A DNA stretch of 64,000 nucleotides, from contig NC_134146.1 in NCBI RefSeq assembly GCF_033958435.1, positions 29,596,501 to 29,660,500 of the forward strand. Direction: 5' to 3'. Both the position numbers and the translations under genes were made by a program. Below the pieces are notes generated by a model that was given only the letters and a program-made list of their open reading frames with translations, did no database searches and had not been told where the DNA came from. Positions 1 to 12,690 of the stretch are shown here, piece after piece (position 1 is the stretch's first letter; every line of letters begins with the position of its first letter). Source of the DNA: Carettochelys insculpta. Lineage: Eukaryota; Chordata; Testudines; Carettochelyidae.

Positions 1-37
1 TTTTGTGGGAAAAGACCACAACCAAGGATGCATCTGA

Positions 38-120
38 CAAAATGAGTCTTTGCCCACGAAAGCTTATGCTCCAAAAGATCTGTTAGTCTGTAAGGTACCA
101 CAGGACTTCTTGCTTTCGTA
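38..120 (+). repeat. PLE tail fragment (type 2)
   Basis: About 80 bp matching the tail at 15130-15215: a GTCTTTGCCCACGAAAGCTT core followed by a TTAGTCTGTAAGG block and ACTTCTTG. The 15 kb copy is joined to a recognisable Penelope-like reverse transcriptase fragment, which is why I call this a PLE 3' tail. No coding sequence remains. Confidence 0.6.
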
Positions 121-1424
121 AAACCCTATGACTCCCTATGCCCTTTGCCAGTGGCCACCAAGAGGTTCCTGGATCATGCAACACCTGTGGAAAAGGGGAG
201 TTCTGTATTACTTTCCAACAAAGCCATGGCCCTGCTCTATTCAGGTACTCTCTCTAGGGCCATTGATTCCCTCAACAGTGCTCATGGGACAACTTATCCC
301 ACCTTCCCCCACTTCTGTCAGTAAAATTATGGTTGCTTCCTGTGTGGGTGTGCGGAATGTCTCCTTACGCCCCAAGCACCCAATGTGTACCTAGTGCCCA
401 GTACCAAGCCAGTCATAGTTTGGTTCTCCACCAATGAGCACTTAAATTGTGGGGTTTTTACTCACACCATTAAGCAGTTACTCACACGAGAAGTCCCATT
501 GGCTTCAGTGAAACCACTCGTGAGTAACTACAGTCAGAGATGTGAGAAAGGAGCGTGAGGCCAGCCCTTCTAGTGGTGGATTTTAAGGACAACTAATCTA
601 AGGAAAAGGCTGCTCATTTGCATGTAGATTCCTGCATTCCTCTGAGCATCCAAGCCCCTGGTCCACAGGGAATTCAGTCTCAGGCCCCCATATGCTGTAT
701 AATTGCAGAACCCACACAATCCAGTGCAAAACAAAACATCCCCAGTTGGCTCAGATAAATCACTTTGCACCGTAATTGTTCTCCTGCAGCTTGCGCATGA
801 CACGTTGTTTACTCATCTATACATAGTTTTGTTTTTTATTTTTTTGTAGAATAGTGCTCTTGGGGCAAAACCCAAGTGGGATATTACCAACAAGTTGTCA
901 AAACAGCTCTGAAGCTGAGGTACATGTATATGGATTAGTTCTGCCTCCAGACTGCTTAAATTATAGCCTGCACACCTGCAATTTTGGGTAACTGTTCTAA
1001 TGTATTTCTTTCTGCACAGCCATTAGCACACCGAGGCTTATGCTAGCAACACATGCTGATGCTTTGTTCCCAGATGGTCTGTTGCGCATGAGGCCTCATA
1101 TGGCCTTTCTGTGCTGCTCTCCTACAGGGGTAGGACGTAAGCATGTGAGCAGAGAAAAAACAACAACTTTGCTTGGTGCTCCATAGGATTTAGTTGTGGT
1201 GAGGAATCAATGAGGTGCATGCAAGAGCTTTTAGCATGTTGTGATGCCCTATGTGAGGTTAGAAGAAATTGCCTTGTATTGGACCAAATTTTGAAATATA
1301 GATACCTCGTGGCTACAGTTGTAGTGATGTGTCCATTGTATGCCCAAAGCCATAGTTGTGCTGGACAATTATACGCTGGTGAAAAGTTGGGCACAGAATC
1401 ACCTGCAATGTTCCCTGCTAGCAG

Positions 1425-1585
1425 AGTACTTGGGTGGCCACCCAGGAGAGATTCAGGTGCCACCCAGCTGATGAGCAGAGTTCCCATAACCAACCAGAGT
1501 GGGCAATGTGTGTTTCTACTGGTGGTGCACATAACAAAATTTATTCCCCTCCTATGAAAGGAAAAAATTAGAGGGACCATTGGTC
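1425..1585 (+). repeat. Dispersed repeat, copy 1 of a pair
   Basis: This stretch matches 36775-36940 in the same orientation. Shared blocks are GGGTGGCCACCCAGGAGAGA, the GCCACCC..GCTGAT block, TGTGTTTCTACTGG and ACAAAATTTATT. It is an interspersed repeat of unidentified family, probably non-autonomous. Open frames across it are not coding. Confidence 0.6.
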
Positions 1586-1842
1586 ACCTCCTGAGGGTTT
1601 TGCTCAGATGCCAGATACACACAGCTGCCCCTGGCCAAACATAGGAACCTGCATTTGGTGCTGTGCTCCTGTTCCTTACAGCCATCTTCAAAAAATGCAT
1701 TTTGCTTTTTGTAAGGTTCCTTTCTGTGGAAATCACAGGGAACCACAGGCTGTGAGACCCACCTGACTGAATTCCTCCAGAATCTCATCAATTTCTCTCT
1801 TCAGGAATTTCTGCCTTTTCAAAGGTCTCCTCTGGGCACTAT

Positions 1843-2553
1843 AGCTATGTCTACACGTGAAGCCTACATCGAAGTAGCTTATTTCGATGTAGCGACATCG
1901 AAATAGGCTATTTCGATGAATAACGTCTACACGTCCTCCAGGGCTGGCAACGTCGACGTTCAACATTGACGTTGCGCAGCACCACATCGAAATAGGCGCT
2001 GCGAGGGAACGTCTACACGCCAAAGTAGCACACATCGAAATAAGGGTGCCAGGCACAGCTGCAGACAAGGTCACAGAGCGGACTCAACAGCAAGCCGCTC
2101 CCTTAAAGGGCCCCTCCCAGACACAGTTGCACTAAACAACACAAGATCCACAGAGCCGACAACTGGTTGCAGACCCTGTGCATGCAGCATGGATCCCCAG
2201 CTGCAGCAGCACCAGCCAGAAGCCCTGGGCTAAGGGCTGCTGCACACGGTGACCACAGAGCCCCGCAGGGGCTGGAGAGAGAGCGTCTCTCAACCCCTCA
2301 GCTGATGGCCACCATGGCGGACCCCGCTATTTCGATGTTGCGGGACGCGGATCGTCTACACGTGCCCTACTTCGACGTTCAACTTCGAAGTAGGGCGCTA
2401 TTCCCATCTCCTCATGGGGTTAGAGGCTTCGATGTCTCGCCACCTAACGTCGATTTCAACTTCGAAATAGCGCCCAACACGTGTAGCTGTGACGGGTGCT
2501 ATTTCGAAGTTAGTGCTGCTACTTCGAAGTAGCGTGCACGTGTAGACACGGCT
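1843..2553. mobile_element. Non-autonomous DNA transposon (Harbinger-like MITE), 711 bp
   Basis: The element is bounded by imperfect inverted ends (left AGCTATGTCTACACGTG, right GTGTAGACACGGCT) flanked by a 3-bp duplication TAT at 1840-1842 and 2554-2556. Both subterminal regions are packed with TTCGAA/TCGAAGTAG palindromic words. The middle (about 2010-2315) is GC-richer and unlike the ends. It may be leftover internal sequence of a larger autonomous element, but no transposase domain is recognisable. The class is inferred from the 3-bp duplication and ends shared with the MITEs at 54917, 55495 and 62406. Confidence 0.65.
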
Positions 2554-3104
2554 TATGTGAGCTGGGGCAGTGTGGTTCATCCCATCCTTCACTCTGCTGT
2601 AATGCTGACCAAAGAGTGTTGTTTGCAAGTGTCCTACTCAGGCATTCTTTCACCTTGTCAAACTTAACAGCCCTGTAGTATCATAGGTTAAATGTCAGGC
2701 CAATTGATCTCCTCCCTGAGATGAAAAGCCTCTGTGTCCCATCATTTCATCATGCAAATGTCTAGAGCCGTATTGTAATCTTCACTGTGTGTCTTGCATT
2801 GCAGCATGCCTTTAAACACAACAGCCTCTTGAGAGCATGGACACTCGCTGACTTTTTAGCTACTCAGCAAACTGGCTCCAAATTTGGTTTAAGGAAAACT
2901 GTTGGATTGAAGGGGTCTGTTCGATTTGCACTCACCTGGAATAGCTAAGGTGAAGAGAGTGTCACAGAGGGGCCAGCAGCAGCCTGGAGCTGTTAGCTGC
3001 CTTTTGACATTCTGCAGAGGGAGAGACAAGCTGCTGCCAGCCACCAGGGATTAGGAGAGGTGGAAGAAACAAATGTTGCAAAGACTCGGAGGAGTCCACC
3101 CCTA

Positions 3105-3590
3105 GTTCTCATGGCTGAAAGCAGCTCTTGTTCCGTCCCTTCCACGCAGTGCCGAGAAGCTGCTGCTGGCCACATTCTGGCATGAGCCCTGGCAAAAATC
3201 TGGGAAGGCTGGGAGGAAATATGTGCCCTCCCCATGTGTTGCCCCAGGAAGATGTGGCACCAGGTATCAGGAGATGTGGAGCTATCCTAGAGACCCAACC
3301 AAGCATGGAAGGTGGAGAGCATTGAGCAAAGAGGGACAGGTTGGTTGATCACCCCCACATGTGAGAGAAGTGTGTGAGAAAGCTCTCTCTGTGTGAACCC
3401 TAATGCCTTAGATATAAGGTAAATATAAAGAACCCAATTGCACAACATTTCTTTTTAAATGGGGCTCAATTTGATGTTAATTTGAATGTTTTAACCGCCC
3501 AGTTTTGATTGCCATTGAACTCATTTGAACATGAATAATTTTACCAGCTGTCCCATACTCAGAATAGGTAAATATGGTCACCCTAAGTAA
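3105..3590. repeat. Dispersed repeat ending in GGTCACCCTA, copy 1
   Basis: About 485 bp aligns in the same orientation with 49090-49610. Shared landmarks are a GCTGCTGGCCA block, a GAGCATTG(A/G)GCAAAGAGGG block, GTTGGTTGAT, GTGAACCCTAA and ATTGCTATTGAACTCA-like text. The right end, ATGGTCACCCTA, is the complement of the end of the element at 5219-5732, suggesting related DNA-transposon ends. The left boundary is not resolved. Confidence 0.55.
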
Positions 3591-4375
3591 ATATGAGAAA
3601 GTGAAGAGCTTGTTTTTTCCAGCATTTTGCTTTGTGTAGAATACTCAAATACGAAGGAGTCAGAAATCTTTCTGAGATTGTTTAACCAAGTTTTGGGATG
3701 CACAGCGTGAGGAACTCTAATAGCAATATGGGTAATAAATCTAAGCTGGCATTTTGGGAATAGGAAACGAGGGGTATGAAAAATCAATCCAAAAGTAATC
3801 AAGGCAATTCTAAGAAATTCCCTGTGATAAAGTAAAATGTACCCCCAAAATTACATAAAAGCAGAGTCAATAAGCCATTCCTTTCTTTGGTGACTCATAA
3901 CATTTACGGCTAAATTGCCCTTATTTTCTGAAAGAAGTCATATTGTTTCTTACCCTGACAAATCCAATAGTTCTTTCGTAAAACGTGTAGCAATTTGCTG
4001 TTGGTGAGAAACATTAATGTGGCAGATGCAGTTCTATGTAGGTGTCTGAATTCTCTAATATTACTGTCACCCTGTCCTTTCTCACCACCTGTCCTCAGGA
4101 GATTACTCATCCCATTGGCAAATGAGCACTTTACCTGCAGAGTGGCATAGTATTAGTGTTCAGCAGAATCCTTGCATGTCGGCATCGATACAGCTTCCAG
4201 GGAGAAACTCCCAAGTGCATGAAACAGCTGCTCAGACACATTTTTGGACTCGTATTCCTGGTACGTAATGGAGAAGGAAGCATTTAACAGACATGTATCT
4301 GACTGGAATGTAGGTAGTTTGTCATGGCATGCAATGTGCTGCAGTTTAAGAGGTGACTGTACCTGGCATCTTTTA

Positions 4376-4516
4376 GGCCATGTCTACACTAGTTCTTATG
4401 CCAGAAAAACTTTTGCCACTCAGGTGGGAGAGAGACATTGGATGAATGAAGTAAGTTTTGCCAGCACAGTGCTGTTGGCAGGAAACCACCATAAGCTTAG
4501 ATGTGTAAACATGGCC
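4376..4516. mobile_element. Short MITE, 141 bp
   Basis: Inverted ends GGCCATGTCTACAC and GTGTAAACATGGCC bracket a short AT-moderate core with no ORF of interest. The ends belong to the same TGTCTACAC superfamily as several other elements here. A target duplication is not clear. Confidence 0.6.
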
Positions 4517-5218
4517 GTAATTAAACTTGGGTATATGTATATGTATATATTAGAGTCCAGCTACTACATGCAACTTGCTCAAAACCTATTTTGTGACTGG
4601 TCACTTCCGAGTAGACAGCTCTCTCAGGACTAGGGAGACCTTATAGTTCTGAAAGGGTTCGAAATAATGTTTTCAGACAGAATTCGACACCTTTAAAAGC
4701 ATATTAGCTGGTCTATACAGTCATTTGGGATCAGCTAACAAGGTTTGGACCAGTCTAGATTCAGATAGTGAGGTGTGGTGGTAGCAGACATGGAGAGCTT
4801 TTCCAGAAGCTCCAGATCTCCAAAAGCTGACTTGTACAGGCAGGTAAATAAGAAATTTGAAACAGGAACTGTGAGAGCGAATCAGGAAAGAGCAGCTCAT
4901 CTCCTCACTCAGCAAACAAAAGTTCCATTTCTCCGTGTCTCCTGTAGGTGACTGATTAGGGAGGTAACAGAACTGGACACTGCCCCTAGTTTCTAGTTCA
5001 CTGGGGAGTGGTAGGAATGTTTAGGGAATGAAATGGTCTCTTCAGGCTCACCCATCACCTCTCTCCTCTGGTTCTCACAGACTGCTATTTGAGCTGCTTC
5101 AGAAGACAGGGTGGCTGCTAGAAACTTTTCTCTAAAAAGGGTTTAGGACAGGTAACCATTTTTTTTTCCTAACAGCAATTGCTTAGGACGGCATTGGGTT
5201 CACTTTTGAAGTATGCAT

Positions 5219-5732
5219 AGGGTGACCATATTTCCCTAGGGCAAATACAGGACACCTGGGGTTGGGGGCAGCTCCCTGGCTGTGGCTGCCAAGCAAGTGT
5301 AACTGCCTGGCTGCTTCAGGCATTGGGAATGGGGCTGCCTGCCTCAGGGCTCCCTAGCTGTGGAGTCGGCTGCCCCACCAGGGGGTCCCCAGCTACACAG
5401 GAGGCTGTCATGTGGCACAGATTGAGCTGTCTCCCCAGCTGTTCCATGGAGGGGCTGCCCAGCACTGCTGGGGTACCAGGTTCCCCTTAAAAATCTCAGA
5501 AGGGGCGACAAAACACACCCTGCCTTACTCCTATGGTAGGGCCCCTGCCTCCCTCTCCTGCTACTGTCAGTACGTGCTGTCCAGCCAGCTCTTGATTGAT
5601 TTTTACCTGCAGCTGCACTGACTTGGGGAAAGGGAAGCGAATATATGGGGTAATTAGCTTTTTTATTGAATGGCGCTATGCCTGCCTAAAATATGGGATT
5701 GTCCTGGTGAGAACAGGGCAGGTGATCACCCT
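5219..5732. mobile_element. DNA-transposon-like element, 514 bp, with 10-bp flanking repeat
   Basis: The left end AGGGTGACCATATTTCCC and right end GGTGATCACCCT are imperfect inverted repeats, directly flanked by the identical 10-mer AAGTATGCAT at 5209-5218 and 5733-5742. The interior is GC-rich and non-coding. The exact flank match suggests the boundaries are right and the insertion is not very old. The superfamily is not settled: 10 bp is longer than the usual hAT duplication of 8 bp. Confidence 0.7.
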
Positions 5733-6610
5733 AAGTATGCATAGCAACCACCATCTGACTCCTCCTTGTTTGTCCTCCAACTAAATCAGAGTTCCAGCGG
5801 CTGCTTCCACCTTCCACTCTCTACTCTTTCCCTGTCCCCTGCAGTTCCTCTCCCAGCAGAAGGTCAGCTGGCCCCTCCCTACTCCTTGCCAGGTGGGCAA
5901 CCCCAGCTCCAGCTCTGCCTTGCACTGTGAGTAGCTGATGGGCAGGTGCAGGAACCGGGACTGGACCTGCCTGCTGCTGAGAGAGGAGAATCATCAGTGG
6001 GGACAGGGAGGGACAGAGCTGTTGCTAGGAATGGAGCCGCTGAGATAAAAAAGCTGCTGGGACACAGTCAAGGGCACTGACAAAGACACCAGCTTTCCCA
6101 AGATGGTCCCAGCCATACTGAAGCTGTCTCTGTCAACAGTATTACCAGCTTTTCCCCCGGTTCACCAGATCATCCTTCATTGTGAAAGTTGTACAGAGTT
6201 CTTTCCCACTCCCCTCTCTGAAGGGCACAACAGTCCCCCTAGCTCGCAGCGCCTGGGGGCTTGGCAGAAGGATTTCAGTTCCAGGTCTCTGCCTTTAGTT
6301 CTTGGTTATGCTTCCAACTTTCACTAGGCAGCACAGACTTACTGTCTGGCACAATCCCTCCCACCCTGCTGCACCCAGACCGTTTCCTACGTGCTGGAAC
6401 ACAGCTTCCCAACCTGATGCTTGAACTGATATTTGCATAGCATCCTTCATCACAAGCACCACGGAACTGTTGCCATCTTGCATGAACACGAACATAAATG
6501 TGAAAAGTATAGTGAAAAGCGCTGTGAAATAGCTTCAAGGCACATTTACTGAGTGTGTACATTAGCCATGTATCAAAGTTTTAATATGAATCTTCAGCCA
6601 AATGTAGAGC

Positions 6611-6715
6611 AGAGACTTCACTCACCCCAGATGAGGTCTCAGTGCCTCTGGGTACTACATGCATGTAGTAGTACCCAGAGGCACTGAGACCTCATCTGGG
6701 GTGAGTGAAGTCTCT
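6611..6715. repeat. Perfect inverted repeat, 48-bp arms
   Basis: Arms 6611-6658 and 6668-6715 are exact reverse complements separated by a 9-bp spacer (ATGCATGTA). Immediately after the right arm, the word CTGGGTACTACA recurs in direct orientation. This matches fold-back template switching, not two independent insertions. Confidence 0.9.
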
Positions 6716-7670
6716 GGGTACTACACAAAGAAGAGAGGAAATTGAGACAACAGCAGCACTGACCGTGGTATGGACTAGCTGCCTGCCAAGTGTAATGTTA
6801 CTAAATTGAAGCCCTATCAAAATTGTTTTAGCACCAGCATAATTGCATCACTTAAAACAAACAAACCCTGTCGCCCAAGTTTCCAATTCACCCTTTTAAA
6901 ATGAAAACAAGATGTTTTAGCAGATACAGCAAAAAGTCTCTTGGCTGTAGTAAAAGGCAACGTCCCGATTTTCCTTTTCATGACCTGCTGCTGTAGTGTC
7001 ATAGGCTGTGTGATCTCAGTCCGCGCACAAGCTATGCAGTGACAGCAGCAGCTTGACCAATAGTTAAGAAGGGACTTTTTTTTTTTTTTGAGGAAAATCA
7101 AGACTATTTTTAAGAAGTAGAGTTCGTAATTCAGTGGGTAGTGGTCTACCTGCCAGTGGGGTCAGAACAAATACTCGTCTGGAAGAGCTATAGAATGTGC
7201 CTGCTTGCAGACACTCCAAATCCCAGAATGTGGAAGTTAACCTTTATGTCTTGGACATATCCCAGCCAGCTTAGATGTTTACATTCTATTCACCTAAAAT
7301 CCCCTGTAATTTCAGCTTCCCAGTATCCTTCACTTCCAACCCTAAACTGCTGCTGCATGCATATAAAGATCTGCTGCAGCATATTTGTGAGGTGGATATA
7401 GTTTAGGGCTTGGTGAAGTAATTATTGTATATCATGGTCACAAAATTGAAGTCCAGACTCTAAACACCCCAAAGTTCAGACGTGTTTTGGTCTGGAATTT
7501 TAATGACAAAACTAGAAGCCATTGGAGACCTTCATATCTAAATTAAGGTTCAGAATTTTAATAGTCCTGAAATATAGCGGTGTTCAGGCCTGGTGGGAGG
7601 GGAGGCTGGCAGATTTGCTAGGTCCCTGGACATACTGGAGAGGGCAAACCAGCTCTGTGACCACCGGAAG

Positions 7671-7833
7671 CAGAGGTGGAGAAAGTACCCAAAAAGTTAC
7701 TTGAGTAATAGTACAGCTTCTTGAGGGGAGGGGGCTGTACCTCATGTCACATCTTGCTTGTACTCAAGTATCTGGAAGTGAAAACATCTGCGCTTTTACT
7801 TGAGTAACTTTTTGGGTACTTTTCCCACATCTG
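7671..7833. mobile_element. hAT-type MITE, 163 bp
   Basis: The ends are long inverted repeats (about 38 bp each): CAGAGGTGGAGAAAGTACCC on the left and its near complement ending CCCACATCTG on the right, with AAAAAGTTACTTGAGTAA inside both. The flanking octamers ACCGGAAG (7663-7670) and CCTGGAAG (7834-7841) match at 6 of 8 positions, consistent with the 8-bp duplications of hAT transposons. Confidence 0.75.
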
Positions 7834-7899
7834 CCTGGAAGGATTGAAGCCTCAGGCAAAGGGGGCAGGGCTGGAGGCAGCCAGCCCTCAGAGCTGCCT

Positions 7900-10800
7900 G
7901 GCAGATATTTTGTAGGTCTCCAGTAGAGATTTACAGGGTCTGGGGCTCCCTGCTGCTGCCATCACAGCCAGGAGCTCCAGGTCTTTTTGCATTTCTGGGC
8001 CCTGGGGCAGTTGCCCCCTTTGCCCGCTCCCTTTTGGCAGACCCACGTTCAGGTAATGTCTATTCTGTGTATGTATGGCTAGGTTCACCTAGGTGTTCCA
8101 TGTGGATGTCACTAGAGCTGTGTAGTGGAATGGTGAATGAAGGCCAAGGTTGGTAAAAACATTTTGTAAATTTTCAGGAAGAACAGCATCTTGGAAATGT
8201 GAAAAGTGATACTTGGGACAGTGTAGTTCATATTCTTTATGAAAATATGCTGAGGAATGTTTCATGTAATATATTGCAAAGCTTGCAGTCCTCTAAATAT
8301 GTATATTTGTATGCAAGTGTAACTGCCCAAAGGCAGACCTGAACCTGGGGAGCTTAGAGCAAGCACCCACTACAGCTAACCACCTCTCTGCTTAGGCCAC
8401 AGAAGACACTTACTCTTTCTCTGTGATGTACTCTAGGTACCATTACATGGGACAGTTAACCACACCGAGGCGTGTGGGTTACACATGTACCATCTCTGGA
8501 TCTGTAATTTGGAATATTGACTGTAGAGCTATTATCAATGTGTTCAAGTTGTGAAAAGCTTATTTTCCATCCGTCTGAAACAATAATGAGAAAGTCAGTC
8601 AGGTAAACAGCTAATAGCCCATTGGCAAGAGACAACAAAGTAGGGGAGAACTGTCTTCCTGCCGATATGCTACAAAGACACATGTCCATGTCACCTGATG
8701 CTGAAATCCAACTTGAATTTTGTATTTTTTCCACAGAGTTGTTAGGGACTCAAACAAAGGAGATCATTGTGAATGAACCCATCACAGTATTTCACTTTTA
8801 CACTATTTTGGGATTTCTGTTTTTCAAGGTAAGTTATGGGGAAAAGCAAGAAATATTGGTGTCCTTTTTTTGAAAATCACTGAGGCTGAATCAGTACAAC
8901 ATAAAACCAATAGTTCAGAGCTCTGAATAAGCATAATTGGACAGCAGCTGCCTTAAAATACCTTCATGGAATTTCTATCTTACCAAACTGCATGAAGGAC
9001 TTCAGTGGATGTGGGAGGAAATTTTACAACAAATACCCTGATGGAACTGAATTCCAGATTTCCTTTCCCATGAAGTACAACACTCACTTTGTCAGATTAA
9101 ATAGCTCTTTCGGTCTCACAGTTACGGAGTCTGTGCACAAACTCATCACTTTTCTGTTTGGTCTGTGGCTGTGATGGTTGGTTGGTGTCAGTTGAAAAAC
9201 TGCTATTGAATTTAATGGTTATTGGATCAGAGTCTTTCTTCTTTAGTAAATCTGCCATATAGTCAGCATTTAGTATGTGTAACAGAGGAAAGAAATGAAA
9301 ATCATAACAGCTTTTTGTAACATTCTGGGGGCTTTAACTTTTCTAATTCACAAAAATGAACAATTATTGACAGCCACAGAGTAGCTAGATAAACATTGGG
9401 GCTTTTTTAATATTGAAAACCACATTGTGCATTGTAGCGAGGCTTTCAGCCTCATTTATAACATCAGTTGAATACGACAAGTCATCCACCTCTTGAAGCA
9501 GTCAAATGAACAAGACCTTTGGCAATCTGGTTGCATAATGGTAAGCAGCTGCACCTACTAAACATTCCTGTTTTGGTTTTCATCGGTCCACATTCCCAAT
9601 ACAAGCTCTAAAATGCTGACACCCAACTATGGGCAGAGCCCTCTAGTGAACTTCAGTGAACCTTTCACAACTCACACCCAGTGGCATCTGACCCCATCAG
9701 CATTGGCTGTGAGCCAGAAAAAGGCTAATGCTTCTACCACACCACTTTAATAATGGCTATGTAGGAATTCCTTGTAAAAGTTGTGTTGGGAGAGGGGGCA
9801 GCCAATGCTTTTATTTATTTAGCTTGTGACACCCCGTTTTGCAACAGCTGGATGTAGTGATGGGCTTGCAAAACAATATTTGCAGATTGATAGAATGTGA
9901 AGGTAAAAGTGCAGAAGGTGGACTTGGAGACTTCCAGTATTTCCCTAAGTGCATGTAGCAGGTCTAATTCTTTTAAACGATAGCCTTCTGTGAGTCTTAC
10001 AAAAGCCATCTGAACAGCTGGCTACAAGGAAAAACAAGTCTGACATAGGATAGTTGCTGTTCCTCTACTGAACTGAGTAATTGGTAATGCTTTGAAAAAA
10101 TAAGCCAACAGAGAAAACAGAAGTTCTTTGTTATCTACAAACTGGTACAGTGCATGCAAGTACAGTACAGTGTGACTTCTCCAAACCAGTATGTAAATTC
10201 CTTCACACTGGAACAGGGAGTGATTAAGTTTCACAGTGTCTTGCTCTGAGTGCTGTACTGTCCAGAATAGTATAGAAGAGTTTCACAAGGCAGACTCCTA
10301 CTCTGTGAGTGTTTAGCCAAGATTCTCAAATTCACTTATTGTGGGACTGCAGAGTGTGCTTATACCAAGATCTAGATGGCTGCCAATGGGGATGACTGTT
10401 GGCATCAAGAGCACGCAGTGATAGACTTTACTGTCAGAAATCTGTGTAGCTCCATATAAAAAGGGGGGATGATTTTGAAAAGGGGGAAGGAAAAGCTACA
10501 CCTGCTGAACCCTTATCTGAACGTACTTGCTTTTTCACTATCCACATAGCATAGACTTTTAGCTACAGGTTCATACAAGATAACTAAAAAACTAATCAAG
10601 ACAATGTGAATGATCAGCAGATCATTAAGCTGTGTGCTTTAAAATGGTAGAACTTTGTTCTCCCAGAAAAAAGGAGAATTTTGATACGTCAATAACAAAA
10701 TAAGGAGCCAGGAGCATTTAGCTCCCTGGAAGGAAAGTTTATACATGGTCTACATACTTATTTAAACAAAGGTTATGGTTTGTTTGTTTGTTTTTTTTAA

Positions 10801-11390
10801 AAGACTCCTTCAAAGACTTTTCAAAGGCTCCCTTAACAGGTTTAAAGAGCTGCTGCTCCAACTGTGGTAGGCCTTTGTGACTGGCCTTACCATAATGTAA
10901 CATGATGATGGCGCAATTAGTTTGATGCCTTCTGATTCTATATATGATGTCCAGTTATTCTGTAGTCTGTACTTTTAACTATTTCTGTCAGCTCTTCCTT
11001 TCTTTTATTCTTTTCTGTTCACACCCACATAAAACCATGCACTTCCAATCTTTGACTACCCTATTCTGGTGACAGTGGGATTGTGCAATACAATTAAAAT
11101 ATGTGGCTCACTATTTTCCATCTTCCTCTACAGCTGATTTTTCTCCAACCACTTTCATTGCTTTTCCAGGGACCCTTCCTTTTTCTGCTACTCAATGTAC
11201 TTTCTCAGATGGGGGCCAAATTCATTCCTGAAATAAATAACGAGAGGTCTACTCCACTGCCATGACGAAAGGTTTTTATTTAAATGGCTAGCACCGAATG
11301 AAAAGCTGCAATCACGGAGTATTCATTGGCTTACAAAGTACATCTAATAACTATCACTATCAATCTCCGTGCTATTCTTAATGTACCCTA
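7900..11390. other. Gene-free stretch, nothing recognised
   Basis: I see no exon, RNA gene or clearly bounded repeat. Open frames are short, have no recognisable domains and lack convincing splice contexts. It is probably intergenic unique sequence mixed with decayed repeats. Confidence 0.4.
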
Positions 11391-11418
11391 ACATCCTAGT
11401 CCCCTTTTTGGGCAGTTA

Positions 11419-11574
11419 CTGGAACCTGGGCACATGGCTTTGTGGATGATGTTGTGCCTGGCAAGCTGGTGGGAATCAGTGGTCACACGACAGGTAAAGT
11501 GACTGCAGTACTGGATTTAATTCAAGCACAGGATGACAACATCTATCAAGCCCTAGAAGAGTTCAGATTTCCCT
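11419..11574 (+). other. Unexplained open stretch, possible decayed coding fragment
   Basis: A stop-free frame reads through an alanine-histidine-glycine-phenylalanine (AHGF) block, GKLVGISGHTTGKVTAVLD, and ends with a stop after EEFRFP. The composition looks more protein-like than its surroundings. I do not recognise a family, there is no start codon at the front, and no flanking splice sites are convincing. It may be a transposon or pseudogene remnant, or chance. Confidence 0.2.
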
Positions 11575-12198
11575 AGAAGAGTCGGATCGCTCAATGTTCA
11601 AACAAAAGCCCAGGTCCAAGCTCGTGCAGCTCACAGCAACGGAGGAGGAAAGGGAAGAGACCAGCAATGTGCTTTTGGACTTCTTCATGCTCTCACTATG
11701 GCTGCTGGGCTTGATTCACCCTGGGAGTGTGTGATGAATGCAAGGTGGCATGCCAGAGAAAAGACCAACCCTATTGAGGCAAAAAGCAGAGGCATTGCCC
11801 TCATCCCCTGGGGGTCCAGCTGGGGAAGAGCATCTTTAAACTTGAGCAGTGAATGTGGAGGAACCCCACAGGTAGGAGCTGCTAATGAGGCCCTTCCTTT
11901 GTCTGGCCAGCACCTTGGAAAAACACAGAACTGAAGAGACTTATGCCCCTCTGAACCTCTCCCACCCATCACTTTACTTCCAATGTTGAGTGTAAGGAGT
12001 CTGGGTTTGGCTAGACCAGCTGTGCTAGTGAGTAGCCATTGGCAACTGGTCATAAGCCACTGGGAAAACTCATGCCTCAAGGCTGTGTACTGATAGCAAT
12101 TCATTTGGCCCAAGGAATCTTCTTAATGGTGGGGACAGAATGCTGAGAAGCCAAAGCTAGCAGCACCTGGGGGATCTCAGCCTGAGCCAAGGTTCTTA

Positions 12199-12256
12199 GC
12201 TCAGATCTACCAGGCACCATATAAAGTTCATCCACCCTTTCCCAGGTGCCTGTATT
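12199..12256 (+). repeat. 58-bp source of an inverted templated copy
   Basis: This segment is the exact reverse complement of 12851-12908, which sits in the spacer of the PLE palindrome 0.6 kb downstream. Similarity stops abruptly at both ends of the 58 bp. Confidence 0.85.
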
Positions 12257-12690
12257 TCCTCAATAATTGTTACACCAATTAGAACTCTCACTGAGAGCTG
12301 TGCAGCTTGTTCTTCCAACACACACACTCCTGTGCCCATGGCCCTAGTGCATTTCATATGCCATTGTCTTGCTTAAGTTCCTAGCTTTGTTAGACTCTTC
12401 TTGAACTCCTCCCAATTTTCTTCTAACAGATTGTGCCGCCCTGCTGCTCATTTCATCATCCAAATCATTAATAAATATCTTGGACAACACTGTGCTTAGC
12501 ACTGCTCACTCTTCCCAAGGAGAATGACTATTTAGCCTCCTTTTGGCTTCCTGTATCTTAAGCAGATTTTCTGTTTCACCCAGCAGATAGTAGGTTTCAC
12601 TCACTGGATAGATTTTTATATTCGCTCTTCACAAATACTTTAATAGGTGAATAGTAACAGAGAGGGAGCCGTGCTAGTCTATACACTATC

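Noticed and set aside
7110..7195. tRNA-like text (TTCAGTGGGTAGTGGTCTACC)
   Set aside because: It resembles a box A, but there is no box B at the right distance and no cloverleaf. Not called as a tRNA or SINE.
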